Assembly: GCF_016863095.1 (NCBI RefSeq)
Contig: NZ_BOOF01000031.1
Span: 62,001-126,000 of the forward strand
Direction: 5' to 3'
DNA length: 64,000 nucleotides
DNA from: Microbispora siamensis
GTDB lineage: Bacteria > Actinomycetota > Actinomycetes > Streptosporangiales > Streptosporangiaceae
The notes under the pieces were generated by a model. The model ran no database searches and was not told where the DNA came from. It saw only the letters and a program-made list of their open reading frames with translations. The translations under genes were made by a program, and so were the position numbers. Positions 8,689-16,549 of the stretch are shown here, in pieces; within the stretch, counting starts at the first letter, position 1, and each line of letters starts with the position of its first letter.

Positions 8689-9584
8689 AGCCCGCCCCAG
8701 TAGTCGGTGATCCCGTAGAAGCCCATGCTGTACCCGATCTGCCTTTCCAGATAGATCACCTCGTCCGGGCAGACGTCGCGCAGCGGCTCCAGGAGCTCGC
8801 CGCACCCGTCTACCAGGACGCCGACGCGTTCGGCGATCTCCTCCGGGCCCGAGCAGAGCAACCGCGCGTTGAGATCACCCCAGGTGAGGTCCCGCTCGTA
8901 CGTGGCCAGGTCGTTGAGCAGGCGAAGGACGCGCTGCACCTGACCGCTCGCGGCCCTGAGCTCGTCGAGCCGGCCGAGCGCGGCCGGGTCTCCGCCCTGG
9001 ATCCAGTGGGAGACGTTGACGAAGGACGAGCCGAAGTTGTCCGCGTTGTCGAGGTACTCGTCCAGGGTCGGCAGCGGCGCCCCCTCGCGGGCGGCCGTCT
9101 TCCAGTCCCACTCCCGTGCCATGGCCGTCAGCATGCGCCGCAGTTCCTCCCGCCAGACGGGCTCCCGGCCGGTGAACGCGGGCGCCGCGGCGAGCTCGTC
9201 CCGGATCTCGGCGAGGAAGCGGCCCAGGGGGAAGTCCTGTGGCGGCGGGGAGCCGTCCGCCACGTCCAGGCAGCCACGGACGAGGAGGTCCACCTCCTCC
9301 CGTGACTTCGCGACGTAGTCGAGCAGCCAGTCGAGCGCGAAGATCCACAGCGCCGTACGGCTCGCGACGCGCAACCGGTCCGCGCTCGCCCACGGGGCGC
9401 CGAACGCGTTCGCCTGCGCGACCGCGCTGAACAGCGCCGAGTCGAACGGCCGCGCGGGGAAGAGGCCGGGGTAGGCGTCCTGACACTTCCGCAGATCCCG
9501 CTGGAGTTCGGCGGACACGGCGGCGGCGGCACCGCACTCCCTGGCCGCCCGGAGCGCGTCTCCTGTCGGCTTCGTCATGTGCAT
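8685..9584 (-). CDS. Class I terpene synthase-like protein
   Basis: All-alpha class I terpene synthase fold, 299 residues. The Asp-rich site is degenerate: ALDWLLDYVAKS (D85 and D89) in place of DDxxD. The Mg-binding NSE triad is clear as N224-D-L-A-T228-Y-E-R-D232. Such an enzyme would ionise the diphosphate made by the class II partner and complete ring formation or hydroxylation. It sits 11 bp after the P450 gene and overlaps the class II gene by 4 bp, so the three are one operon. A second ATG (9578) two codons in is equally possible as start. Confidence 0.82.
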   Translation of the reverse strand: MHMTKPTGDALRAARECGAAAAVSAELQRDLRKCQDAYPGLFPARPFDSALFSAVAQANAFGAPWASADRLRVASRTALWIFALDWLLDYVAKSREEVDLLVRGCLDVADGSPPPQDFPLGRFLAEIRDELAAAPAFTGREPVWREELRRMLTAMAREWDWKTAAREGAPLPTLDEYLDNADNFGSSFVNVSHWIQGGDPAALGRLDELRAASGQVQRVLRLLNDLATYERDLTWGDLNARLLCSGPEEIAERVGVLVDGCGELLEPLRDVCPDEVIYLERQIGYSMGFYGITDYWGGL

Positions 9585-9595
9585 GGATGTCCCGG

Positions 9596-10963
9596 TCAGG
9601 TACGAGGGATGGGGCGCAGTGTGATCTCGACCCGCTGGCGCGGCCGCAGCGAGGCTCCCATCTGGGGCGTGGCCACCTCCGGGCTGCAGGAGAGCAGTTC
9701 ATAGCGGCTGAGGATGCCCGCGATGATCAGCTGGGCCTCCAGCATGAAGACGTGCATGCCGAGGCACTGGTGAGGGCCCCCGCCGAAGGGGAAGTACGCG
9801 TATCTGTGCCGGCCCGAGGACCGGGGCCCGGAGAAGCGGCCCGGGTCGAACTCCTCCGGCCGCTCCCAGAACGCCTCCATGCGATGGGTGATGAACGGGC
9901 TGATGACGATCGTCTCGCCCTTCTTGAGCAGCACTCCGCCGAGGGGCTCCGGCTCCACGACCATCCGGGGGAACAGCCAGCCCACGGGGAACAGCCGCAG
10001 AAGTTCCTGCAGGACCTGCTTCGTGTACGGCAGGTCCGCCAGGTGAGCGGGCCGTACGGGCCCGGCCCCGACCACGAGGCCGATCTCCCGCCGCAACCTC
10101 GCGGCCACCTCGGGATGCGCCTGCAGGAGCGGCCACAGCCAGGTGAGCGCGCCCGCCGTGGTCTCGGTGGCGGTGGCCAGCATGGCGACCAGGTTGTCGC
10201 GCACCCATCGAGCGCTCGGCCCGCCGCCCGCGGCGTCCCCGGTCCGGCACAGGACGGAGACGATGTCGTGGCCGTCACCGGGCCTGTCCTTGTGCCTGTC
10301 CACGAGTGGAACCACGACGTCGTCGATCGTCCGCAGGGCGTTCCTGAAGGCGCCGTCTCCTGGAAGCGGGACGCGGTAGGGGACGAACGGCAGCAGGTAG
10401 CGGAAGATGACGGATGTGCCGACCGCGTCGAACGCCGGAGCGAGCCGCTCGGCGTCCGCCATCTCGATCCTGTCGCCGAAGAAGATCCGCATCACGACTC
10501 TGTTGACGATCCGCGCCATCGCCGCCGGGACGTCGATCGGCAGGCCGGACTCGGCCGGCGCGGCAAGCTCCTCGATTCCCTCGTCGACCGCCTCCGCCAT
10601 GCGGCCCGCGAGCGCTTCGACGTTCTTGGCGGTGAACACAGGCTGCAGAACCTTGCGGCTCTGCTCCCACGCTGGGCCGTCGGACATGACGCTCTCCCCG
10701 AAGAGCCGATGCAGCGGCTTCCAGAGGACGCCGTCACGCCGGTAGTTGGCGGAGTTGCCGCGCAGGACGTGCTGGAGGTGATCGGGGTGTGTGATCAGGT
10801 ACGGCCGGAAGGGGCCCAGGTTCACCCTGACGACGTCGCCACCGGACTCCCGGCCGATCTCGAGGACGGCACGAACCGGATCACGAAGGATCGCGGGGAG
10901 GACCTGCCGGAGGGGAAGAGTTCTCGCATGTCGGATCGGGTTCGCGTCAACATCGATCGGCAT
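9596..10963 (-). CDS. Cytochrome P450 of the terpene cluster
   Basis: Bacterial P450, about 455 residues. Visible motifs: I-helix oxygen-activation segment ATETT (around 265-269, Ala-Thr where AG is usual), K-helix ExxR as E-LL-R (around 320-323), and the heme ligand region FGGGPHQCLG with the Cys near residue 400. A GTG at 10990 would add nine residues, but GGTGGGAG lies 9 nt before ATG 10963, so the ATG is preferred. First gene of the operon; it probably oxidises the terpene made by the two cyclases. The nearest terminator and a small gene separate it from the region upstream. Redox partners are not encoded here. Confidence 0.93.
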   Translation of the reverse strand: MPIDVDANPIRHARTLPLRQVLPAILRDPVRAVLEIGRESGGDVVRVNLGPFRPYLITHPDHLQHVLRGNSANYRRDGVLWKPLHRLFGESVMSDGPAWEQSRKVLQPVFTAKNVEALAGRMAEAVDEGIEELAAPAESGLPIDVPAAMARIVNRVVMRIFFGDRIEMADAERLAPAFDAVGTSVIFRYLLPFVPYRVPLPGDGAFRNALRTIDDVVVPLVDRHKDRPGDGHDIVSVLCRTGDAAGGGPSARWVRDNLVAMLATATETTAGALTWLWPLLQAHPEVAARLRREIGLVVGAGPVRPAHLADLPYTKQVLQELLRLFPVGWLFPRMVVEPEPLGGVLLKKGETIVISPFITHRMEAFWERPEEFDPGRFSGPRSSGRHRYAYFPFGGGPHQCLGMHVFMLEAQLIIAGILSRYELLSCSPEVATPQMGASLRPRQRVEITLRPIPRT

Positions 10964-11015
10964 TCCGGCTTGCTCCCACCTGACGATCACGCCGTTCGCG
11001 AAGTATCACATGATC

Positions 11016-11046
11016 CACTCCGATTGATCAATATTGCAGTGGAGTG
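11016..11046 (-). promoter_or_regulatory. Promoter region of the terpene operon with inverted repeat
   Basis: CACTCC (11016-11021) and GGAGTG (11041-11046) form an inverted repeat around a 19-bp AT-rich spacer that itself contains the palindrome ATTGATCAAT (11023-11032). This lies about 55 bp upstream of the P450 start and is a plausible regulator site. No regulator gene adjoins it. Confidence 0.35.
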
Positions 11047-11138
11047 ACAGTTTTGTCCTATGAGGCGATAGATGCGGCGATGGCGTGCTTTGCCCACATA
11101 GTGATGTGTGACACGTTTTGCGGGGCGTAAAAGAGGGA

Positions 11139-11165
11139 AGGGCCGGGCCATCGCGGCCCGGCCCT
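11139..11165 (-). terminator. Strong intrinsic terminator after the small membrane protein gene
   Basis: AGGGCCGGGCC and GGCCCGGCCCT are perfect 11-bp arms with a 5-nt loop; on the minus strand the stem is followed by TTCCCTCTTTTACG. It isolates the terpene operon from upstream transcription. Confidence 0.75.
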
Positions 11166-11180
11166 CCTCAGGACGTGTCG

Positions 11181-11273
11181 TCAGGCGTGGCTGGTCACCA
11201 GCAGCGCGATGCCCACGAGGATGACGATGGGAATCAGCCACACCACGACCTCGCCGAGGAACTCCTTGTACAT
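11181..11273 (-). CDS. Small single-span membrane protein (30 aa)
   Basis: Thirty residues: MYKEFLGEVVV followed by a hydrophobic span WLIPIVILVGIALLVTS. A short Glu/Lys-bearing N terminus and one helix are all it contains. The ATG at 11273 has GAGAGG about 10 nt upstream, and a strong terminator follows 16 bp after the stop, which supports a real short transcript. An upstream in-frame extension to 11456 has no ribosome site and looks like chance. Function unknown. Confidence 0.55.
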   Translation of the reverse strand: MYKEFLGEVVVWLIPIVILVGIALLVTSHA

Positions 11274-11555
11274 GGGGACCGAATCCTCTCGGTGACGTGC
11301 GAAAAGTAGACCGACGTGCAGCATATTCGGTCGTGCTGCCAGGTGGAACCCGGCATCGCCGCAGGCGATGAACGAGAAGGCGGCTGCGCCTCGAGTGCTC
11401 GCCGGGTCGGACGAGATGCGACCGCCGGCCGGTGAGTCATCGGATGAAACGTACATACATCCCCCGCTGGTCAGGGCTTTTGCCGCGCCTCGTCCCTGGG
11501 CCGGGCGGCGGGCCGCTCTCTACCATCGCGCCGGACAGCACGAGGGAGAGACGCG
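11274..11555. other. Divergent intergenic region
   Basis: About 280 bp holding the promoters of the small membrane protein (leftward) and the secreted esterase (rightward). GAGGGAGAG just before 11556 is the esterase ribosome site. Nothing else was recognised. Confidence 0.4.
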
Positions 11556-12653
11556 ATGTCGAAGAGAAGCGCGGTGGTGGCGGCCCTGCTCGTGGTGCTC
11601 GGGCTGCTCGTCGCCCGGCCCGCCGAGGCGGCAACGGTGCGGATCATGCCCCTTGGCGACTCGATCACCGGATCGCCCGGCTGCTGGCGGGCCCTGTTGT
11701 GGAACAAGCTGCAGAACGGCGGCTTCACCGACATCGACATGGTGGGGACGCTGCCCGCCCAGGGGTGCGGGGTGCCGTACGACGGCGACAACGAGGGCCA
11801 CGGCGGCTTCCTCGTCACGAACGTCGCCGACCAGAACCAGCTCCCGGGCTGGCTCTCGGCGACCCGTCCCGACATCGTGATGATGCACTTCGGCACCAAC
11901 GACGTGTGGAGCAACAAGCCCACCGACACGATCCTCGCGGCCTACGGCAAGCTCGTGGACCAGATGCGGGCGAGCAACCCGAACATGAAGATCCTGGTCG
12001 CCCAGATCATCCCGATGAACCCGAGCACCTGCCCCGAGTGCGCCCAGCGGGCCGTCGCCCTGAACAGCGCGATCCCGGGCTGGGCCGCCGCGAAGACCAC
12101 GGCGGCCTCCCCGATCGTGGTCGTCGACCAGTGGACCGGCTTCAGCACGAGCACGGACACCTACGACGGCGTGCACCCCAACGACAGCGGCAACCAGAAG
12201 ATGGCGGACAAGTGGTACCCCGCCCTGTCGGCCCTGCTCGGCGGCGCGCAGCCGTCGCCCAGCCCCAGCCCGAGTCGCAGCCCCAGCCCCAGCCCCTCGC
12301 CGACCCGGTCGCCTTCTCCGTCCCCCTCGCCCTCGCCCTCGTCCGGGCCCTCGGGCTGCGGCGCGACCTACAAGATCACAAACCAGTGGGGCGGCGGCTT
12401 CCAGGGTGAGGTCACGGTCAAGAACACGGGCACCGCTCCCATCAGCGCCTGGACCGTGACCTGGACCTTCGCCAACGGGCAGCAGGTGACCCAGGTGTGG
12501 GGCGGCAAGGCCACCCAGAGCGGGGCGAGCGTGACCGTGAAGAACGAGAGCTGGAACGGCTCCCTCGGCGCCGGCGCGAGCACCACCTTCGGCTTCATCG
12601 CCTCCTGGAACGCGTCCAATTCCGCTCCCACGCCCGCCTGCGCGGCCGCCTGA
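11556..12653 (+). CDS. Secreted SGNH esterase (CE3-like) with C-terminal CBM2
   Basis: Extracellular polysaccharide esterase, 365 residues. Sec signal peptide 1-25 ending RPAEAA. Catalytic SGNH domain about 26-230: block I GDSIT (Ser36), block III GTNDVW (113-118), block V DGVHPND (Asp204, His207). This arrangement fits carbohydrate esterase family 3 (acetyl xylan esterases). A Pro/Ser linker (PSPSPSPSRSPSPS) covers about 231-267, then a family 2 cellulose/xylan-binding module from CGATYKITNQWGGG to the end, with WTVTWTF and the WNGS motif. It probably removes acetyl groups from plant xylan. Monocistronic, with a terminator downstream. Confidence 0.93.
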   Translation: MSKRSAVVAALLVVLGLLVARPAEAATVRIMPLGDSITGSPGCWRALLWNKLQNGGFTDIDMVGTLPAQGCGVPYDGDNEGHGGFLVTNVADQNQLPGWLSATRPDIVMMHFGTNDVWSNKPTDTILAAYGKLVDQMRASNPNMKILVAQIIPMNPSTCPECAQRAVALNSAIPGWAAAKTTAASPIVVVDQWTGFSTSTDTYDGVHPNDSGNQKMADKWYPALSALLGGAQPSPSPSPSRSPSPSPSPTRSPSPSPSPSPSSGPSGCGATYKITNQWGGGFQGEVTVKNTGTAPISAWTVTWTFANGQQVTQVWGGKATQSGASVTVKNESWNGSLGAGASTTFGFIASWNASNSAPTPACAAA

Positions 12654-12716
12654 CCTCGATCGGGCCGGGCCTCTAACGGCGCGGTCGGCCCGCCCGGCAG
12701 GCGTGCGTCCCCCGGT

Positions 12717-12750
12717 GTCCCCCGGTGCCCCCTATGCGGGCCCGGGGGAC
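12717..12750 (+). terminator. Stem-loop after the esterase gene
   Basis: GTCCCCCGG (12717-12725) pairs with CCGGGGGAC (12742-12750). The left arm is present twice in tandem (GTCCCCCGGT), giving an alternative pairing. There is no U-tract. Confidence 0.5.
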
Positions 12751-12834
12751 GCGCGCTTACGGCCGGATGCACGTCTTTCGAACTGTTCGTGACAGCCGCC
12801 GTCTCGCGGTCGGCGACCGTGTTCCCTGGTACGG

Positions 12835-15042
12835 GTGATCCCCTCTGACCGGTCATGGCCGGATATCGACGTGGTCGGCGCCGCCGTCCGCGACCCCGTC
12901 ACCGTGTACGGCGGCACCGGCTCTGTGCGCGAACTCGCCCACGAGGGCATCCGGGTCCCCGACGTCGCCGCCCTCGACGCCCGCCGTCTCGTGGTCGCCT
13001 GGCGGGCCGGGGCGGCCGACCCGGTGGACCCCACGCCCACCGACCAGGGCGCGATCATGTACGCCCGGTCCGGGGACGGCGGCCGCACCTGGACCACCGG
13101 CACTCTCGCGGCGGACACCTCCACCCATCGCTACCACTACGCCGTGTTCCTGAAGGACGGCGACGCGCTGCTGGCGCTGCTCGGCCGGATCACGATCGCG
13201 GCCGACCGCGACGCCGCGGGGAACGTCGACGGCTTCCCGGTGACGATGGTCGCCAGGAGGAGCACCGACGACGGCCGCACCTGGGCCGATCACCCCCTCT
13301 CCGTCGCCGTGCCGCCCAACTCCCGTGGGGTCGTCGTGGCCGGCAAACCCCTCAGGCATGAGGGCGTCTGGCTGGTGCCGTACTGGCAGGCGGCGGGCGG
13401 CACCACCAGGGCGGGCGTGCTGCGCTCGGCCGACCTGGTCACCTGGACGCCGGGCGCCCTGGCGGACAACCCGCCCGGCCTGTCCGTCGAGGAGCCGCAG
13501 GTCGTCGTGGCCCAGGACGACCCGCGCACGCTGCTCATGATCGCGCGCACCTTGCACGGCGGCACCGCGGCGGACAAGGACGCCCACTACCGCACCCATG
13601 CCGCGTACGCCGCGACCGCGACCAGCACCGACGGCGGGCTGACCTGGTCCGCCTTCGCCGTGGACCCCGAACTGCCGAACTACTACGTCAAGACGTTCTT
13701 CGCGAAGGACTCCCTCGGTCGCTATCTGACCGTGTACAACACCCTGGCCGGGCCGTTCACCGGCCCGGCGTCCGCGAAGCCCGACCAGTATCGCGAGGTC
13801 CTCTACTACAAGGTCAGACGGCCGGGCACACCGTGGGGCCCGGGACGGCTCTTCGCCGACGGCAGGCGGCTCACCCGGGGCGCGGCCCGCGGCTGGGACG
13901 TCTACGCCTCGGCCGACGAGTACGAGCCGGGCCGGTTCTTCGTGGTCTGGGAGCACAACCAGATCGAGATCAAGCTCGCCCGCCTCGACCTGGCCGACGT
14001 CTTCACCGGGGTCGCTCCCGGCTGGGGCGGATGGACCATGAGCGGCGGCGCCGAAGTCATCGGACCATTCGGCGAAGGCGGCCCGGCCAGGCCGGCCTCC
14101 TCCCCCGATGGCGTCCCCGCGCTGCGCCTGGCCGCCGGGCGGATCAGCCGCCCGTACGGACCGCGCGAGGGCTTCGTCCTGACCTTCCACGGCAGGGTGA
14201 CGCGCTTCCCGAGCTCCGGCGACGGCCTGGCGATCGAGGTGAGCACGGGCACGCGCCTCCTCAGGGTGGCCGTACGGCCCGACGGCCCGCACGCCCTGAC
14301 GGCGGAGGGATGGGTGGCCGTTCCGGGGGTGGGTGACCGGTGGCGGGTGATCGTCGACGCGGCGGGCACCGCGGCCGCGCAGGCCGTCCCCCCGGCAGGC
14401 CCTGCCGGAGCGCGGTGGACGCTCCCGGCGACGGACGGCCCGCCGGGCGTGTCGGTCGGCGGTGACGGGGAGGCCGTGCTGGATCTGGTCGAGGTCACCG
14501 ACCACGTGGCGGGCGGCTCCTGGACGGGATGGGCACTCGACCGGGGAGCGACTCTCATGAACGGCGGCCTGCGCCTGCGCAGCACCACGAGCGGGGTCGT
14601 CTCGGCCGTGCTGCCCCTCGATGTGACCAGGGCGTGCGACTTCACCGTGGAGTTCCGCGGCCGGGTGATCGACGACAGCGCCCTGGACCCGCGGACCGGA
14701 CGAGGGGTCAGCCTCGGGACGAAGGTCGCCAACGGCGCCCGGCGGCTCATGCTGACGGTGCAGCGGGGCGGCGTGTGGACGATGACGAAGGGATCCGGCA
14801 CCTGGGAGAGGATCCTCACGCTCCCCGAGGCCGGCCGACCCGCCACCTGGAAGGTGACCGTGGACAGCGCGGGAGTGGCCCGCCTGCACCGCGACGGCGC
14901 GGACACGGGCGCGACCTGGGTGGTGCCGGACAGCAGGGAGACGCCGCAGGTAGCGCACTGGGTGGCGGGCACGGCGGGCGGCAACGCGGCCGAGGCCCAC
15001 ATCGACTGGACCCTGGTCACGGCCACCCTCGGCACCGCCTGA
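12835..15042 (+). CDS. Sialidase-like Asp-box protein, no signal peptide
   Basis: 735 residues. The N-terminal half is a BNR/sialidase-type beta-propeller with three Asp boxes (S-x-D-x-G-x-T-W): SGDGGRTW, STDDGRTW and STDGGLTW. WDVYASADEYEPGRF and VVWEHNQIEIKLARLDLAD close the propeller. The C-terminal ~330 residues repeat a concanavalin-like theme (GFVLTFHGRV; DFTVEFRGRVIDD). It probably binds or cleaves a glycan. The GTG start at 12835 gives MIPSDRSWPDIDV with no signal sequence, and an in-frame stop at 12790 rules out a longer secreted form. Catalytic Arg triad and nucleophile Tyr were not assigned, so enzyme activity is uncertain. Confidence 0.8.
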   Translation: MIPSDRSWPDIDVVGAAVRDPVTVYGGTGSVRELAHEGIRVPDVAALDARRLVVAWRAGAADPVDPTPTDQGAIMYARSGDGGRTWTTGTLAADTSTHRYHYAVFLKDGDALLALLGRITIAADRDAAGNVDGFPVTMVARRSTDDGRTWADHPLSVAVPPNSRGVVVAGKPLRHEGVWLVPYWQAAGGTTRAGVLRSADLVTWTPGALADNPPGLSVEEPQVVVAQDDPRTLLMIARTLHGGTAADKDAHYRTHAAYAATATSTDGGLTWSAFAVDPELPNYYVKTFFAKDSLGRYLTVYNTLAGPFTGPASAKPDQYREVLYYKVRRPGTPWGPGRLFADGRRLTRGAARGWDVYASADEYEPGRFFVVWEHNQIEIKLARLDLADVFTGVAPGWGGWTMSGGAEVIGPFGEGGPARPASSPDGVPALRLAAGRISRPYGPREGFVLTFHGRVTRFPSSGDGLAIEVSTGTRLLRVAVRPDGPHALTAEGWVAVPGVGDRWRVIVDAAGTAAAQAVPPAGPAGARWTLPATDGPPGVSVGGDGEAVLDLVEVTDHVAGGSWTGWALDRGATLMNGGLRLRSTTSGVVSAVLPLDVTRACDFTVEFRGRVIDDSALDPRTGRGVSLGTKVANGARRLMLTVQRGGVWTMTKGSGTWERILTLPEAGRPATWKVTVDSAGVARLHRDGADTGATWVVPDSRETPQVAHWVAGTAGGNAAEAHIDWTLVTATLGTA

Positions 15043-15081
15043 TCGGCGCAGGCCGCCGCGCTGGGGCACCGGCGAGCATCC

Positions 15082-15114
15082 GATTTCCGGACGTCACTGA
15101 TTTCCGGACGTCAC
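15082..15114. repeat. 17-bp tandem repeat
   Basis: GATTTCCGGACGTCACT is followed at once by a second copy lacking only the last base (GATTTCCGGACGTCAC). It sits in the gap between two convergent genes. It could be a slippage product; no function is evident. Confidence 0.6.
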
Positions 15115-15215
15115 CGCGCCGGCCGGAAGCCCCGGTCCTCGCTCCCGCCCGCTCCGCTCCTCGCGGTCCCGTCCGGCGTCTCCAGCGGGCGGAAGCGGGA
15201 ACCGGACCGGCTCGG

Positions 15216-16130
15216 TCATCGGTAGCCGGTGACGTCGGCGGGGCGGCCGGCGTCCTGGACCTCCACGAGATATCGCCAGCAGTCGGGGCGGCTGCCGTCC
15301 ACGTCGGTGAAGCCGTAAACCTGGGCCAGCTGGCCGCTGGACAGCGACTGCCCGTTCCAGCGGCTCACCTCCGGGTCGGCGGCCAGGGCCGCCACCGCGC
15401 GCCCGACGAAGGCCGGGGTCTCGGAGATGGCGAAGTGCGGCACCTTGTCCAGCGCGTCGCGCCAGTTGGCCTCAGTCACGCCGAAGTGCTCCAGCATGAT
15501 CTCCGATCGCAGCCAGCCCGGCGTGAGCGACACCGCGGTCGCGCCATGCGGCGCCAGCTCCTTGGCCTGGGCGAACGCCATGCGGTTCACGGACGTCTTC
15601 GCGAGGTCGTAGAAGAACGAGACGCGGTAGTTGGCGGCGTTGTACTCCGCCGTGCCGTCGGTGACCTCGACCACCAGACCACCCGGCCTGCGAATCAGCA
15701 GCGGCAGCGCGTAGTGGCTGGTGATGATGTGCGTGTCGATCGCCAGCCGCAGAATGCGCAGGCCGTCGTCGAGCGAGTGCTCCCAGAGCGAATCGGTCCA
15801 GCTGAACAGCAGCTCGCCGCCCCAGATGTCGTTGACCAGCACGTCGAGCCCGCCCTGCTCGGCGTCGATCCGCTCCACGAGGGCCCGCACCTGCTCGCGG
15901 TCGAGGTGGTCCACCGGCACGGCGATCCCCCGCCCGCCGGCGGCCGTGACCAGCTCGGCCGTCTCCTCGATCGTCTCCGGCCTGTTCATCTCCGAGCGCC
16001 GCTCGCGGGTGCTGCGGCCGGTCACGTAGACCGTCGCCCCCGCCGCACCCAGCTCGACCGCGATGCCGCGTCCCGCGCCCCGGGTCGCCCCGGCGACCAG
16101 TGCGACCTTCCCCTCCAGGCTGCTCGTCAT
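15216..16130 (-). CDS. SDR family oxidoreductase
   Basis: Short-chain dehydrogenase, 304 residues. N-terminal NAD(P) Rossmann motif GATRGAGRGIA (TGxxxGxG variant) and an Arg-rich NADP-type loop VTGRSTRERRSE. NNAG is replaced by VLVNDIWGG, and the catalytic YxxxK region reads YDLAKTSVNRMAFA, preceded by VEVTDGT. It resembles the group of SDRs often annotated as dehydrogenase/reductase member 1-like. Substrate unknown. ATG 16130 fits the family start; the 40-codon upstream extension lacks support. Confidence 0.88.
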   Translation of the reverse strand: MTSSLEGKVALVAGATRGAGRGIAVELGAAGATVYVTGRSTRERRSEMNRPETIEETAELVTAAGGRGIAVPVDHLDREQVRALVERIDAEQGGLDVLVNDIWGGELLFSWTDSLWEHSLDDGLRILRLAIDTHIITSHYALPLLIRRPGGLVVEVTDGTAEYNAANYRVSFFYDLAKTSVNRMAFAQAKELAPHGATAVSLTPGWLRSEIMLEHFGVTEANWRDALDKVPHFAISETPAFVGRAVAALAADPEVSRWNGQSLSSGQLAQVYGFTDVDGSRPDCWRYLVEVQDAGRPADVTGYR

Positions 16131-16248
16131 GAGACGGCATGCTGGCACACGCCACCGACAAAAACGGAACCCGCGGGTTGGCCGCGATCTCTGGGGGCAG
16201 CGCGTGCTTTCAGCTAGGGTGCTGATCGCGATCCCGGAGGAGGACGGC

Positions 16249-16461
16249 ATGAGCGAATATGCGGCGACTTTTCAACTTATCGACACCGACGGGGACGGGC
16301 GGATCTCGGCCGAGGAGCTCGTACGCCTGATGGAGGTGCTCGGCCGGCCGCTCACGCTGCAGGGAGCGCAGGGCGCGATCGACAGGGTCGACGCCGACCG
16401 CGACGGCCTGATCGACCTGGAGGAGTTCGGCGCCTGGCTGAGCAGCGCCGAGCAGCGTTGA
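16249..16461 (+). CDS. Two-EF-hand calcium-binding protein
   Basis: Calmodulin-like mini protein of 70 residues. Two canonical EF-hand loops are visible: DTDGDGRISAEE (12-23) and DADRDGLIDLEE (48-59), each with Asp at positions 1, 3 and 5 and Glu at 12. No signal peptide, so it is cytosolic. A perfect GGAGGAGG ribosome site lies 5 nt before the ATG. Such small EF-hand proteins are common in filamentous actinobacteria as calcium buffers or sensors. It lies directly upstream of a PucR-type regulator gene, perhaps cotranscribed. Confidence 0.92.
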   Translation: MSEYAATFQLIDTDGDGRISAEELVRLMEVLGRPLTLQGAQGAIDRVDADRDGLIDLEEFGAWLSSAEQR

Positions 16462-16527
16462 GCGGGCGCTGAGCGGCACTGACCGAGGCGAGCGGGGCGA
16501 GCGGGACGTTGAGCGAGCGCTGAAAGG
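16457..16527 (+). repeat. Imperfect 20-bp direct repeat between the EF-hand and regulator genes
   Basis: GTTGAGCGGGCGCTGAGCGG (16457-16476) recurs 51 bp later as GTTGAGCGAGCGCTGAAAGG (16508-16527), 17 of 20 identical. The first copy covers the end of the EF-hand gene, so duplication of gene-end sequence may have built this spacer. Confidence 0.5.
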
Positions 16528-16549
16528 CGACGACGAGTTCTGGGGCGCG

